64,000 nucleotides of DNA. Source: JAEZPW01 sp035629075. GTDB lineage: Bacteria; Acidobacteriota; Terriglobia; Terriglobales; Acidobacteriaceae. Below, one piece after another: positions 24,952-34,781 of this stretch (its first letter is position 1; each line of letters begins with the position of its first letter). The translations under genes were made by a program, and so were the position numbers. The notes under the pieces were generated by a model. It was not told the DNA's origin, did no database searches, and worked only from the letters and a program-made list of their open reading frames with translations. The DNA is taken from assembly GCA_035629075.1 (NCBI GenBank), contig DASPIK010000031.1, positions 45,557-109,556 on the forward strand. Direction: 5' to 3'.

Positions 24952-26343
24952 ATGTCGCATACGGCGGAAAGTCCGGCCCGGGTTGGTGCGCCTCGACTGA
25001 AGCGCGCACTGACGCTTTGGAACCTCATCATCATCGGCATCATCATCATTCAGCCTACGGCGCCCATGGGCATCTACGGCGTCATCAGCAATAAGGCTGG
25101 CGGCCACGTAGTCACCACGCTTCTGATCGCGATGGTCGGAATGTTGTTCACGGCTATTGCCTACGGGCGTATGGCGCGCGCATACCCAAGTGCAGGTTCT
25201 GCCTACACCTATGTTGGTCAGGAAATCCATCCGGCGCTCGGTTACGTGACCGGGTGGAGCATGGTGATGGATTACATCCTGAACCCGCTCATCTGCACCG
25301 CGTTTTGCGCCAAGGCGGCAATGAACATCCTGCCGGGCCTGCCGTTCTATGTATGGATTGTGTTTTTTGCAGCTTTCTTCACCTGGATGAACTTGCGCGG
25401 GATACGGACTTCGGCTCAGTTTAATCAAGCGCTGTGCGCCGGAATGGTTATCGTGGTTGTGATCTTTTTCGCGGCGGTGATCCGCTATGTATGGGGCCTG
25501 CAGACGTACGGGCCGGGATTCTTCACACAGCCCTTCTATAACCCGGAAACCTTCAATCCGCGCAGCCTGTTCGCAGGAACTTCGGTTGCCGTGCTGACCT
25601 ACATTGGTTTCGACGGCATCTCGACCTTATCGGAAGAAGCGGAAAATCCGCGGCGGAACATCCTGCTGGCGACAGTGCTGGTGTGCCTGATCACGGGCGT
25701 GCTGAGCGGACTGCAGGTTTACGGTGCCCAGCTCATTTGGGGATCGAAGCCCTTCCCTGGCGACCAGGTCGAGTCAGCGTTCGCCACGATCTCGCGGCAG
25801 GCCGGTGGAGTAGTGCTTTTCCACATCATCAATTTCACTCTGCTCGTGGCCAACATGGGCTCGGGCATGGGCGCGCAACTGGCCGCCGGACGTCTGCTTT
25901 ACGGCATGGGACGCGGCAATGCACTGCCGCAGAAGTTCTTTGGAGCCATCGAACCCAAAAAGCGAATTCCGCGAAACAACATCATCGCGGTAGGCGTTTT
26001 CGCGCTGGTCGGCGCAGCCGCACTGGAGTTCTTCTCCAGCAAGCTTGGCGGCGGTGCCTACGAGATCGGCGCACAAACGCTGAACTTTGGCGCATTTATA
26101 GCGTTTATGGGTGTCAACGCGGCCAGCTTCGCCCGGTACTTCGTAAAAGGTCAGAAGTCGCTCGGCAACTTTCTGCCTCCGGTGCTCGGCTTCCTGATCT
26201 GCGGCTATATCTGGCTGAACCTCAGCCGCCCGGCACAGATCGTCGGTGCCTGCTGGATGGCCGCCGGGATCATCTACGGCGCAGTGAAGACGAAGGGCTT
26301 CAGAGGCGAACTGGTCAATTTCGACATGCCTTCGGAGGAGTAA
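24952..26343 (+). CDS. APC-superfamily amino acid/polyamine permease
   Basis: Inner-membrane secondary transporter with about twelve hydrophobic segments in 463 residues. TM1 contains the broken-helix region NLIIIGIIIIQPTAPMGIYG; SAGSAYTYVGQEIHP and FDGISTLSEEAENPRRN are characteristic loops of the family, the latter seen in YfnA/PuuP-type permeases. An amino acid or polyamine is the likely substrate; the sequence does not choose. AAGGATG lies shortly before the ATG. It diverges from the ROK kinase gene and ends in a strong terminator. Confidence 0.88.
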   Translation: MSHTAESPARVGAPRLKRALTLWNLIIIGIIIIQPTAPMGIYGVISNKAGGHVVTTLLIAMVGMLFTAIAYGRMARAYPSAGSAYTYVGQEIHPALGYVTGWSMVMDYILNPLICTAFCAKAAMNILPGLPFYVWIVFFAAFFTWMNLRGIRTSAQFNQALCAGMVIVVVIFFAAVIRYVWGLQTYGPGFFTQPFYNPETFNPRSLFAGTSVAVLTYIGFDGISTLSEEAENPRRNILLATVLVCLITGVLSGLQVYGAQLIWGSKPFPGDQVESAFATISRQAGGVVLFHIINFTLLVANMGSGMGAQLAAGRLLYGMGRGNALPQKFFGAIEPKKRIPRNNIIAVGVFALVGAAALEFFSSKLGGGAYEIGAQTLNFGAFIAFMGVNAASFARYFVKGQKSLGNFLPPVLGFLICGYIWLNLSRPAQIVGACWMAAGIIYGAVKTKGFRGELVNFDMPSEE

Positions 26344-26370
26344 AGAAGGCGGATCACCGGTAGCGAATTA

Positions 26371-26399
26371 AAGAGCGGGGCCAACATGGCTCCGCTCTT
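26371..26399. terminator. Hairpin terminator after the APC permease
   Basis: AAGAGCGGGGCC (26371-26382) pairs with GGCTCCGCTCTT (26388-26399) around a 5-base loop with one mismatch. The run on the plus side is only CGTTTAG, so termination on the plus strand is plausible but the U-run is short. It may also serve the convergent gene at 26455. Confidence 0.65.
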
Positions 26400-26454
26400 C
26401 GTTTAGACCCTCAATGCCCTCTGCGCTGCCTCATCGCGACTTCCGTATTGATTT

Positions 26455-26856
26455 TTACTCAGCCACGAGCACGTCAGCGTGCATCCGCACAATTATCGTC
26501 CCGACCACGGCCGCGCACACCAGCATTGCAATCCGCATGTACTGAGCGACATGCAACGGCGGATCGCCGAAAACCAACCGCAATAACCCGAATGTCGCAC
26601 TGCTGGCGCAACAGGCGAAGTAGAGTCGTTCCAGTCCACCTCGCGAGATCCGAACCAGCACCAGCAAAACCCCCGTGACCACGCCGTAGATGATGACCAT
26701 GGTTAGAGCAGATGCGCTGTTATGCGAATGCAGCTTAAGTGCCGGCGCGGTTCGAGGCATTGCTGCCTGCCAGACCGCTAGCACCAGAAAAATAAAAGTA
26801 TGCACGAGCGCAATTAAGGCTCGCTTACGGGTGGTCAGGATGGAAAACGGTGCCAT
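26455..26856 (-). CDS. Small polytopic membrane protein, function unknown
   Basis: 133 residues with four hydrophobic stretches (ALIALVHTFIFLVLAVWQA, LTMVIIYGVVTGVLLVLV, a shorter LYFACCASSATFGLLRLV and IAMLVCAAVVGTIIV) and a basic N-terminus. No catalytic motif is seen. It is oriented like the GH2 gene upstream, 91 bp away, but need not be linked to it. Confidence 0.6.
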   Translation of the reverse strand: MAPFSILTTRKRALIALVHTFIFLVLAVWQAAMPRTAPALKLHSHNSASALTMVIIYGVVTGVLLVLVRISRGGLERLYFACCASSATFGLLRLVFGDPPLHVAQYMRIAMLVCAAVVGTIIVRMHADVLVAE

Positions 26857-26947
26857 GCGGGGGTGACACCAGTGTAGCGGAAAATCGGTTACAAAGCATG
26901 CAGAGGAGACACAGGGGAATCTGCGTCCCCTGTGTTCCTGTCATAGG

Positions 26948-29767
26948 TTACTTGGCTACAACGACCTTCGGCACTACGTTCCACCCTTCGACGGCGATGA
27001 CGGGCTTGGCTCCGCCCAGGTCGGCCGTGCCGTAGCTCGCGCTTATCTCCCGCACCTCGCCCGGCAGCAGCGTGAAGTAATTGTCGTCCCAGAGCACCGG
27101 CAGAACATCTTCGCCGCCCGCAGCCATTGGGTTGAGCGAAGTCGCATCGCCCTCTTTCGGCCCAGCGTCAGTGACCGAAGCCACAGATCGTTTTAAAAGC
27201 CTCAACCGAACCATGAAAGCGACCGCCCTGGATGGGTTCGTCACCTTCACCATCGTCCAGTTCTGCCGCGGGCGCGCCGCGTCTGGTTTCGCACTCTGGG
27301 ATGTCGCCGAGGTCGCTTTTATTCGTTCATGCCAGTGCGTTTTGGGTGGGTTCGCCAGCGGTGCATATGTTTTTAAGTCGGTCACAACCAGGTCCACCTT
27401 CGGCAAGGTGTTCAGCATACTTAGGTCCGCATGCTGCTTCATGGGCGTGTGGTAATAACTCGACTTCTCCCAGTCGAAGACGTCCGGCTTGGTCGAGAGC
27501 CAGTAAAAGTTCTCGCTGACCCTCTTTGTGCCCTGAAAGAGTTCCAGTCGCACAAAGTACGTCGTGCTCAGATCGGCGATTTCCGGCAACTCGAAAGCCT
27601 TCACCACGCCGTCTCCGGGAAGATCGACATTCATCTCGCGGGTGAACTTCGATGTCGCGTCGAAATTCAGTACCGTTGCGCGGGCCTTCAGGCCTCTTAC
27701 CGGTTCATATGTGCTGTTTACGACGTAAACGCTGCGATCGTCGTAGCCGTACATGACGTGCAGGGGCTCGTTCGCCTTCTTTGTGCCGAAGTACCCGCCC
27801 GCCGCTTTCAGGTAATAGTCGTACAGGTGCCAGATGATGCCGGGCCAAGCATTGTTCAGCATCCACTGGATGACGCCCGTCGAGGTGTACTTGTTCCGCG
27901 AGTAGGCCTCGAACATCGCGCGCTCGCCCTCGTAGGCAATGGCTTGCGCCTTGCGCTCGAAGTCCTCGAGGTCGGCAGCCTTGCCGTAGCGCTCGTTCAT
28001 CGCGTCGGTCATCAAGTCCATGTGCTGGAACTTGCCCATGCCCGCGTGATAGAGCGTTGTATCGCTGATCGGCCAAAGCTGATCCGCCGGAACGAACTTC
28101 TTCAGCGAATCAACGGGCGGAAACGCCGGCCCCGGCCCGGTCTCGGTGTTGTATCCCCAACCTCCCCCCAACTTGTCTTTGTCAGTCAGCCAGTAAGCGG
28201 GCGCGACCCAGTCGTACGGACCACTCATCTTCACGCCCGACTTGCCGCTCACCTCGCTGGACTTCGCCGTTGCCGACGAAACGATCGGGTTGGGCCAGTT
28301 CACCTGCCGGGCCACATCGAGGTACTCCTTCTCAACCTCGGGCGCCGGCGGGTTATCGCTGCCGTTCAGCCACACGTAAACGCTCGGGTGATTGCGCAAG
28401 GCCAGCATCTGGCTGCGCAGCGACTCCTGCGCAACCTTGCGGGTTTCCGGCGTCCACTTCTTCCATTCCTCCCAGATGTCGCAGCAGCACCAGCCCGGCA
28501 TCAGCAGAATGCCCATCTCGTCCGCGCGGTTGTAGAAGTACTCCGTCTCCATCTTGCCTTCGAGCCGAACCGTGTTCAGCCCCATGTGCTTCACGTAGGC
28601 AAGTTCCTTGTCAACACGTGCGTTGTCTTCACGCAGCAGCATGTCGGGAGCCCATCCGGCGCCGCGAATCAGGATCGGCTTGCCATTAATCCGGAACAGT
28701 CGCGCACCCTTGTCCGTAAGCTCGCTTGTGACCTCGCGGACGCCGAAGCGGACAGCCCCGGAGTCACTTAGGCTGCCATTGATGTCGAATGTCACGTTCA
28801 GGGTCTGCAAATTCGGTTTGCCCATCTGGTACGGCCACCAGAGCTGTGGTGACTTCATCTGTAGCTGAGGGAACTTCTCGGGCGTGAACGTCACAACCTT
28901 CGTCTCGCCGGGAGCGAGTGCGACTCGTTGGCTTAACTTAACTGCGCCAATGGTGCCCGTTAGTGTTCCCTTTACGGGTTTGGCCGTAGTGTTCTGCACT
29001 TCAGCCGTGACCGTCAGTTCAGCAGAATCGAGTGTCTTGGCAACCTTCGAATTCACATATGGATTACGAATGGCTACCGGTCCGCTTGTCGTCAGGTAAA
29101 CCTCGCGCCAGAGACCCATGTTCTTGTCCGGCGGCGCAGGGTTCCAGTCAACCCAGTTGATGCCCAAATCCTTCTCTGTAGGCGCGGTGATCTCGACGGC
29201 CAGCACGTTCGCCTCACCTGCCTTGAGCCCTTCACTCACGTTGAACTCATACGTCCGGTACGCACCGGCAACGTCGTTCGAACTTGCGATCTGCTTGCCA
29301 TTTAGCCAGACGTTAGCGCGATAGTTGATGCCGCCGAAGTTCAGCCAGATCTGCCGAGCTTTATAAGTGGCCGGAACCTTGAATTCGGTGCGGTACCACC
29401 AGGCGCACTTGAATGGCGAGTCATCCTTCATCGGGAACCGAGAGAATATTTTCCCGCGCTCGTAGTCCATGCCCGGCAAGTTTAGGAGGTTCTTCCCGAA
29501 ATAGATGTCTTCGTAAACCTTGTCGGCCTTGGCAGCTACCAGCGCAGCAACAACCGTATTGGGCACCGTGGTTGGCATCCACCCACTCGGGTTGTAGGCA
29601 GTGGTCGAAATCAATTCCCCTTTTTCCGGCGCTTTGCAGGCGGACTGAATCTGCCAGCCGCTGGTCAGGGCAAGTTTTCCCGGTGCTGCCTGGGCGAGCG
29701 AGGATCCAGCAATCACGATTAGAACAAGCGGTATAAGGACAAGACGGCCGAATTGGCGGGACGCCAT
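26948..29767 (-). CDS. Exported GH2 exo-beta-D-glucosaminidase-type glycoside hydrolase
   Basis: Large secreted glycosidase in the CsxA (exo-chitosanase) branch of GH2, which also includes mannosylglycoprotein endo-beta-mannosidases. Order: signal peptide (residues 1-27), sugar-binding jelly roll, Ig-like domain, TIM barrel starting near FRINGKPILIRGAGWAPD, and C-terminal Ig-like domains. The catalytic residues line up with CsxA Asp469 and Glu541: Asp471 in LNGSDNPP and Glu542 in YNTETGPGPAFPP. The ATG at 29767 follows GAAGGAGT at ideal spacing; the frame start at 29794 is less likely. Chitosan-type oligomers or N-glycan mannosides are the likely substrates. Confidence 0.9.
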   Translation of the reverse strand: MASRQFGRLVLIPLVLIVIAGSSLAQAAPGKLALTSGWQIQSACKAPEKGELISTTAYNPSGWMPTTVPNTVVAALVAAKADKVYEDIYFGKNLLNLPGMDYERGKIFSRFPMKDDSPFKCAWWYRTEFKVPATYKARQIWLNFGGINYRANVWLNGKQIASSNDVAGAYRTYEFNVSEGLKAGEANVLAVEITAPTEKDLGINWVDWNPAPPDKNMGLWREVYLTTSGPVAIRNPYVNSKVAKTLDSAELTVTAEVQNTTAKPVKGTLTGTIGAVKLSQRVALAPGETKVVTFTPEKFPQLQMKSPQLWWPYQMGKPNLQTLNVTFDINGSLSDSGAVRFGVREVTSELTDKGARLFRINGKPILIRGAGWAPDMLLREDNARVDKELAYVKHMGLNTVRLEGKMETEYFYNRADEMGILLMPGWCCCDIWEEWKKWTPETRKVAQESLRSQMLALRNHPSVYVWLNGSDNPPAPEVEKEYLDVARQVNWPNPIVSSATAKSSEVSGKSGVKMSGPYDWVAPAYWLTDKDKLGGGWGYNTETGPGPAFPPVDSLKKFVPADQLWPISDTTLYHAGMGKFQHMDLMTDAMNERYGKAADLEDFERKAQAIAYEGERAMFEAYSRNKYTSTGVIQWMLNNAWPGIIWHLYDYYLKAAGGYFGTKKANEPLHVMYGYDDRSVYVVNSTYEPVRGLKARATVLNFDATSKFTREMNVDLPGDGVVKAFELPEIADLSTTYFVRLELFQGTKRVSENFYWLSTKPDVFDWEKSSYYHTPMKQHADLSMLNTLPKVDLVVTDLKTYAPLANPPKTHWHERIKATSATSQSAKPDAARPRQNWTMVKVTNPSRAVAFMVRLRLLKRSVASVTDAGPKEGDATSLNPMAAGGEDVLPVLWDDNYFTLLPGEVREISASYGTADLGGAKPVIAVEGWNVVPKVVVAK

Positions 29768-29827
29768 GCGTACTCCTTCAGAGAAGTGTCGCAAGCAGTT
29801 CTACCCGCGAAAAAGAAATCCGGCAAG

Positions 29828-30526
29828 TCAGACAAGTTTTCGCCGTCGTCGGTGCGCGCGGAAACGGTCGAGGGAGATTAGTGCGCTGACCCAGACTGCG
29901 GCTGCAGCGTATCCGGCGATCACGTCGGTTGGGTAATGAACACCGAGATAGATACGCGAGAAACCGACGCCTGCGATTATGACGGCGGCCAGGATGCCCA
30001 GTCCCACGCGGATCCAAGATTCGCGTACGCGGTGTGCGATTAGAGCAGCAACAGTGGCATAAAAGCAGAACGATCCCAGCGCGTGCCCACTCGGAAAGCT
30101 GTAAGTAACTGGCGACACGCCAAAAAACGCCTCGGGCCGCGGACGCTGAAAAGCGAGCTTCAGGGTGACCTCAAAAACAACCACTCCCGCCATAGTGACG
30201 GCGATCCAGGCGGCACCGCGCTTCCAGCCTTTTCGCCAGAATCCCACGAAAGCGGTGGCGGTGAACACAATGAGGACTAAACGATCGCCGAAATGTGTCC
30301 ACCCGCGCATGAGTAAGGTCAGGAAAGGCGATGCATTTGCGTGAACACTTCTGCGGACTGCAACGTCGAAAGCGTGTGCATCTCCCTCCAGCACTTCGCC
30401 CGCAAGCCAGGCGAAAAGAACCAGCATGAGAAAAGCAGCAAAAAAGCTGGCGAAAAGAACGATGCTGATGGTCCGCTCTTCGGGCGCGCTGTGAGGCTGT
30501 TCAGGCGATACGCTCGGTAAGTGCAT
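29828..30526 (-). CDS. PAP2-superfamily membrane phosphatase
   Basis: Integral membrane lipid phosphatase (phosphatidic acid or undecaprenyl-diphosphate type). About five to six helices carry the three motifs of the family: KLAFQRPRPE, YSFPSGHALGS and SRIYLGVHYPTDV, with Arg, His and the final Arg/His/Asp set all present. Its start lies inside the last codons of the metallophosphoesterase gene (26-bp overlap), so the two are translationally linked. Substrate specificity cannot be read from the sequence. Confidence 0.88.
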   Translation of the reverse strand: MHLPSVSPEQPHSAPEERTISIVLFASFFAAFLMLVLFAWLAGEVLEGDAHAFDVAVRRSVHANASPFLTLLMRGWTHFGDRLVLIVFTATAFVGFWRKGWKRGAAWIAVTMAGVVVFEVTLKLAFQRPRPEAFFGVSPVTYSFPSGHALGSFCFYATVAALIAHRVRESWIRVGLGILAAVIIAGVGFSRIYLGVHYPTDVIAGYAAAAVWVSALISLDRFRAHRRRRKLV

Positions 30527-31349
30527 TGTCTTGTGGCTGCTCGGTGCGGGCCCAGCCGTCTACTCTTTTAATGAAATGGTCCTGCTCGGTTGAGGCGAAC
30601 ACACCGCTTTCTGGAGACCACGCAAAGCGCTCAACAGAGAGATACGGGCGTGAAATTCGAATTACGTTCCAGGAGTTCCACTCGCCACGACCGCGTGTCG
30701 AAATTGCAGTGCCCGCCTGAATGACAAGAGCGGAATGACCAGCAATTCTGTACCTGTCAACCGTGTGTATGATGCCGCTCAAGTGCAGATGGCCGGAGAG
30801 AAACACGTCCACGTTGCAGGCCGCAAAACCGATCATGGCCATGCGAGCGCGGCCGACCAGATCCCGTGGGCGATGGCTTGCCGGGAGATCGAAAGGATGG
30901 TGTGTCACGACGATGCGGATCATCGCTTCGGAGTGGCGGTCCAGCCTCTCGCAGGCCGCCGCGACTTGTTCGCGGTTGATCCGGCCATTCTTGAAAGTGA
31001 GTGACCGCGCCGTGTTAATGCCCAGCAGCGCGATTGCGTCGTCGTCGTAATAGGGCTCCAGGTCCTCGGTGATGTAGCGCCGATATCGCGCTAAGGGCGC
31101 ATAGAAACGGGCAACGACGTCATGCAACGGCACATCGTGATTGCCGGGCACCACAATCTTTGGGTAGGAAAGTGCCTGCAGGAACTCCCGCGCCTGCTGG
31201 AACTCGCGCTCACGAGCGCGCTGAGTAAGGTCGCCGGAAACCGCCACCACATCTGGACGAATGACATTGATCTGCTGCGTCAGCGCAGTTGCAAGTGCAG
31301 GGTTCGCGCGGCCGAAATGAAGATCCGAAATGTGGACGATGGTCTTCAT
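30501..31349 (-). CDS. Calcineurin-like metallophosphoesterase
   Basis: Binuclear metal phosphoesterase, similar to class III cyclic nucleotide phosphodiesterases. All metal-ligand blocks are present in order: SDLHFG, SGDLTQRA, PGNHDVP, THHPF and SGHLHLSG. No signal peptide, so it is cytosolic. The ATG at 31349 opens directly with the first strand MKTIVHISDLH; the frame extends to 31406 but that leader is not conserved. It overlaps the PAP2 phosphatase gene by 26 bp, which suggests shared regulation, perhaps in lipid or phosphodiester turnover. Confidence 0.88.
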   Translation of the reverse strand: MKTIVHISDLHFGRANPALATALTQQINVIRPDVVAVSGDLTQRAREREFQQAREFLQALSYPKIVVPGNHDVPLHDVVARFYAPLARYRRYITEDLEPYYDDDAIALLGINTARSLTFKNGRINREQVAAACERLDRHSEAMIRIVVTHHPFDLPASHRPRDLVGRARMAMIGFAACNVDVFLSGHLHLSGIIHTVDRYRIAGHSALVIQAGTAISTRGRGEWNSWNVIRISRPYLSVERFAWSPESGVFASTEQDHFIKRVDGWARTEQPQDNALTERIA

Positions 31350-31468
31350 CCGTATGACTTCCCAGTCTGACCCTGGAATACGCCACGTTTCAAGTGACGC
31401 ACGCAACGGGGCCTTTCCACCTAAGATGCGATTCGCCGTGTCATCCTACGCAGCGAAAGACTCCCGGA

Positions 31469-32062
31469 TCAGACCCGCGTCTCGCTCGTGCGGCGCGCCA
31501 GCAGGACGGCACATAGCGTAAGTGCGCTGATGAGAACGGGATACCAGACCTGCGAAATCCAAGGCACGGGAATCAGGAATAGGACATCCGGGTCCAGCAA
31601 TGAAGTCGGCCAGTCAATGGTCGCCCATAGTGATACGTAGTAGGTGATGTCCCAGATTGCGAACGTCCACAGGAATGCAGCCCACCGCTCGCCCAGTGTA
31701 CGACCGATCAGCAATGCTACCGCCACCAGCATGAACATCGTAGCAGCCTCTCGCAGTGGTTCAACATTCATGAGGCTCTGTGGCATCTGTGCGACGGCCT
31801 GGAGCTGCGAATCGATGTCTTGTGACGTGAGAGCAGCGTCGGTGAGGCCCTCATTGTTACCCAACAGGCCTCCAGCGGCCCGGAGGTATACAACAACGGC
31901 GGCTTCCACGAATCCGAAGGCCACGGCGAAAACCGCTGAGTACAAGAGCTGCACGGACGAGAAGTGCAGTCCTTTGCGCCGCCAAGCGATGTACGCAATG
32001 AATGGAACCAGGGCCAGCAGGTTCACCCACCAAGGCGAGGCAAGCAGTTGAAAGCGCTGCAT
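31469..32062 (-). CDS. Hypothetical membrane protein
   Basis: 197 residues with about five hydrophobic segments: one near residues 10-27, one around VFAVAFGFVEAAVVVYL, then a soluble loop with PQSLMNVEPLREAATM, followed by three more (MFMLVAVALLIGRTLGERW, FLWTFAIWDITYYVSLWA, LISALTLCAVLLA). It resembles small uncharacterised acidobacterial membrane proteins; no enzyme motif is visible. It is divergent from the tandem permease genes. Confidence 0.65.
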   Translation of the reverse strand: MQRFQLLASPWWVNLLALVPFIAYIAWRRKGLHFSSVQLLYSAVFAVAFGFVEAAVVVYLRAAGGLLGNNEGLTDAALTSQDIDSQLQAVAQMPQSLMNVEPLREAATMFMLVAVALLIGRTLGERWAAFLWTFAIWDITYYVSLWATIDWPTSLLDPDVLFLIPVPWISQVWYPVLISALTLCAVLLARRTSETRV

Positions 32063-32213
32063 CTGGCTAGTTTAACGCGAGCTTGGGCGCATAGAGGCTA
32101 CGCCACTAACGTTTGTCAAACCGGGGCGTCCAACTCTTAACTGTGCCGGTGAGCGGCACGTGGAACCAAATCGCACCTCATTACGTATCTCACACGGGGC
32201 ACTCTGAGGTTCT

Positions 32214-33470
32214 ATGCACGTTCGCGACCTGTTTCTCGATACGCTGCGCACGTTGTGGTCGCATAAGCTGCGCACATTTCTCACCATGTTCGGAATCGCC
32301 TGGGGCATCGTGTCCATCGTCCTGATGGTTGCGGCGGGGGAAGGCCTGCGAGTCGGACAGCAAAAAGTATCTGAGAACTTCGGTCGCGACGTGATGATTG
32401 TTTTTGCGGGACGAACCAGCATGCAGGCTGGCGGAACACGCGCCGGGCGCCGCGTGCGCTGGGAAGACACCGATATTCCGGTAGTGCAGGAACGCTCACC
32501 CGACTGTCGCTACATACTTCCGGAACTCGGCAACAATGTTCGTATCCACAGTAACTACAACGCTGCCTTGTTGATCGTCGCCGGTTCGCACCCGCCCTTT
32601 CAAGAAGTTCGCAGCATTCCCGTTGGCGAGGGGCGTTTCTACAACTGGCAAGACGTGCGCGAGAGCCGGCGAGTTGCGTTCCTCGGCTCCGACGCCCGCA
32701 AGCAACTCTTCGGCTCGCGTCCGGTGATCGGCGAAAACGTCTATCTCAACGGCATTCCGTACCAGGTCATCGGCGTCATGAAGGAGAAGAAGCAGGACTC
32801 CAGCTATGACGGGTGGGACGTAAACAAGGTCTTTGTTCCGTTCACTCCTCTCCGACAGGATTTCCCCAACAAGCCACCAGACACGTCTCACACGCTTGAT
32901 CGCATGCTGATCACCCCAAAATCCGTGGAACAGCATGAGGCGTGCAAGAGGCAGGCTGTCGCCGCGCTGGCAGCGCTGCACGGTTTCGACCCGCAGGACG
33001 AGGAAGCAGCGAACGTGTGGGACACGGTAGAAGAGGCCAAAGCGTTCGAGACGATGACGAACGGCATGAAGTATTTTCTAGGCGCGGTGGGGTTCACAAC
33101 GTTGTTCCTGGGCGGCCTGGGCGTGATGAACGTCATGCTTGTGGCGGTACGGGAACGCACACGTGAGATCGGCGTTCGGAAATCGATCGGTGCCACATCA
33201 AGGTCGATCATGCGGCAGTTCTTCCTGGAAAGCATGATCGTGGTGTTCATCAGTGGGGCAGTCGGTTTTACCATCGCGTTCGGGATTTGCGCGTTGGTGA
33301 ACATGGCCCCGATGCCCGAATTCTTCGCGGGCCTGCTGCCAACATGGGAGTCTGGCCTGCTCGCATTTGCCCTGTTGGGCACGGTTGCCGTGCTCTCAGC
33401 CATTTATCCGGCTCGACGCGCGGCAAGCATCGATCCGATCGAAGCGCTGCGTTACGAAGCTGGAGGATGA
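32214..33470 (+). CDS. MacB/FtsX-like ABC transporter permease (first of a tandem pair)
   Basis: Permease with the type VII ABC layout: one N-terminal helix (LTMFGIAWGIVSIVLMVAAGEG), a periplasmic MacB_PCD-like domain (about residues 45-270), then three C-terminal helices with the FtsX signature GGLGVMNVMLVAVRERTREIGVRKSIGAT. Such permeases drive mechanotransmission or efflux of peptides, lipids or lipoproteins. No ATPase gene is next to it. It is paralogous to the next gene, which starts six bases after this stop. Confidence 0.88.
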   Translation: MHVRDLFLDTLRTLWSHKLRTFLTMFGIAWGIVSIVLMVAAGEGLRVGQQKVSENFGRDVMIVFAGRTSMQAGGTRAGRRVRWEDTDIPVVQERSPDCRYILPELGNNVRIHSNYNAALLIVAGSHPPFQEVRSIPVGEGRFYNWQDVRESRRVAFLGSDARKQLFGSRPVIGENVYLNGIPYQVIGVMKEKKQDSSYDGWDVNKVFVPFTPLRQDFPNKPPDTSHTLDRMLITPKSVEQHEACKRQAVAALAALHGFDPQDEEAANVWDTVEEAKAFETMTNGMKYFLGAVGFTTLFLGGLGVMNVMLVAVRERTREIGVRKSIGATSRSIMRQFFLESMIVVFISGAVGFTIAFGICALVNMAPMPEFFAGLLPTWESGLLAFALLGTVAVLSAIYPARRAASIDPIEALRYEAGG

Positions 33471-33476
33471 CTAGAT

Positions 33477-34730
33477 ATGCTCCTGCAATCCATTCTCGAC
33501 GCTTGGCACGCCCTTCAACGTAGCAAGACGCGCAGTCTGCTTACCATGTCCGGCATTGTCTGGGGCATTGTGGCGGTGACGCTGCTGATCGCATACGGCC
33601 ACGGGTTCCGGACGGTCCTTGTTCATGCGTTCGACTCGTTCGGCAAGAGCGCCGTCATTGCCTGGCCGCAGCAGACCAGCGAACAACCGGGCGGTCAACG
33701 CGCCGGAAAAAAAGTTGTATTGGAAGACGTAGATCTGGAGCGCGTCAAATCCGAGGCGACGCTGGTGAAAACAGCCTGTCTCGAAACCGTGAAGAACCTG
33801 TCGATCTCTTACGGAGACCGGCTGGCAAGTACAGCGATACGCGGCGTCTGTCCAGAATATGGAGAGATGCGCAATGAAGTTCCCGCGGAGGGCCGCTGGA
33901 TTACGCCGCAGGATGTAGTCGAGCGACGTCGGGTCGCGTTTCTTGGCGGGAGAGTTCGCGAGCAGCTTTTCAGCGGGCTTCCTGCTGTCGGTCAGGAGGT
34001 TTCGATCAACGGAATGCGGTTCACGGTGATCGGCATCATGGACCGTAAACTACAGATGTCGAACTACTTCACCAGCGATGACCGAAGTGTGTTCATCCCT
34101 TATTCGACAGCGGGCGATCTGTGGAATACGCAGTACGCGAGCGTGATGGTATTCGCGCCGGTGGCGCCTCAGTTTGAGGCAAAGGCACAGGCTCAGGTGC
34201 TGGCTGCGCTGGCCGCACGGCAGGGCTTTTCACCAACCGACAAGAAGGCAGTCCAGATGTTCGGACGGGAGGAATTCCGGCCGATCATCGACGGCATCAC
34301 CATCGGGCTACAGGTACTTCTCATTTTCATCGGGGCGCTGACGCTCGGCATTGGCGGAGTGGGCGTGATGAACATCATGCTGGTCTCGGTGGACGAGCGC
34401 ATCCGCGAAATCGGCCTGCGCCGGGCGCTTGGCGCCACCAAGTGGCACATTCGAATTCAGTTCCTCGTCGAAGCGCTATTGATGATGCTCGCTGGCGGAA
34501 TCCTGGGAATCATCATGTCCTATGTCATCGCGGCACTGGCGCCACAACTTCCAATGCTCGGACCGCTGTTTGAAGATACTTCGGGCAAGGGCGATATCAC
34601 GCTGCGGATCTCACTCACGACCGTGATGCTCTCCACGGCTGTGCTCGTCATCGTCGGCGTGGTTAGCGGCATCTTCCCTGCGTTGCGGGCGGCCAAGCTC
34701 GATCCGGTCGAGGCCCTACGTTATGAATGA
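33477..34730 (+). CDS. MacB/FtsX-like ABC transporter permease (second of a tandem pair)
   Basis: Same architecture and length as the preceding gene: N-terminal helix with LTMSGIVWGIVAVTLLIAYG, a periplasmic MacB-like domain, and the C-terminal block GGVGVMNIMLVSVDERIREIGLRRALGAT with three helices. The two shared words, xLTMxGIxWGIV and EIGxRxxxGAT, show duplication, but loops have diverged. The close spacing indicates one operon and probably a heterodimeric permease. The ATP-binding subunit must be encoded elsewhere. Amine oxidase follows 51 bp downstream. Confidence 0.88.
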   Translation: MLLQSILDAWHALQRSKTRSLLTMSGIVWGIVAVTLLIAYGHGFRTVLVHAFDSFGKSAVIAWPQQTSEQPGGQRAGKKVVLEDVDLERVKSEATLVKTACLETVKNLSISYGDRLASTAIRGVCPEYGEMRNEVPAEGRWITPQDVVERRRVAFLGGRVREQLFSGLPAVGQEVSINGMRFTVIGIMDRKLQMSNYFTSDDRSVFIPYSTAGDLWNTQYASVMVFAPVAPQFEAKAQAQVLAALAARQGFSPTDKKAVQMFGREEFRPIIDGITIGLQVLLIFIGALTLGIGGVGVMNIMLVSVDERIREIGLRRALGATKWHIRIQFLVEALLMMLAGGILGIIMSYVIAALAPQLPMLGPLFEDTSGKGDITLRISLTTVMLSTAVLVIVGVVSGIFPALRAAKLDPVEALRYE

Positions 34731-34781
34731 CAACCGGAATCTGCACTTGTGCATGGCCGGCCGGGCATCTAACCCCGCCTG

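Noticed and set aside
27431..28771. 446-codon open frame on the plus strand, antisense to the GH2 gene
   Set aside because: It mirrors a well-supported GH2 enzyme with catalytic residues in place; its translation shows no domain or motif and reflects G+C-rich codon usage on the other strand.
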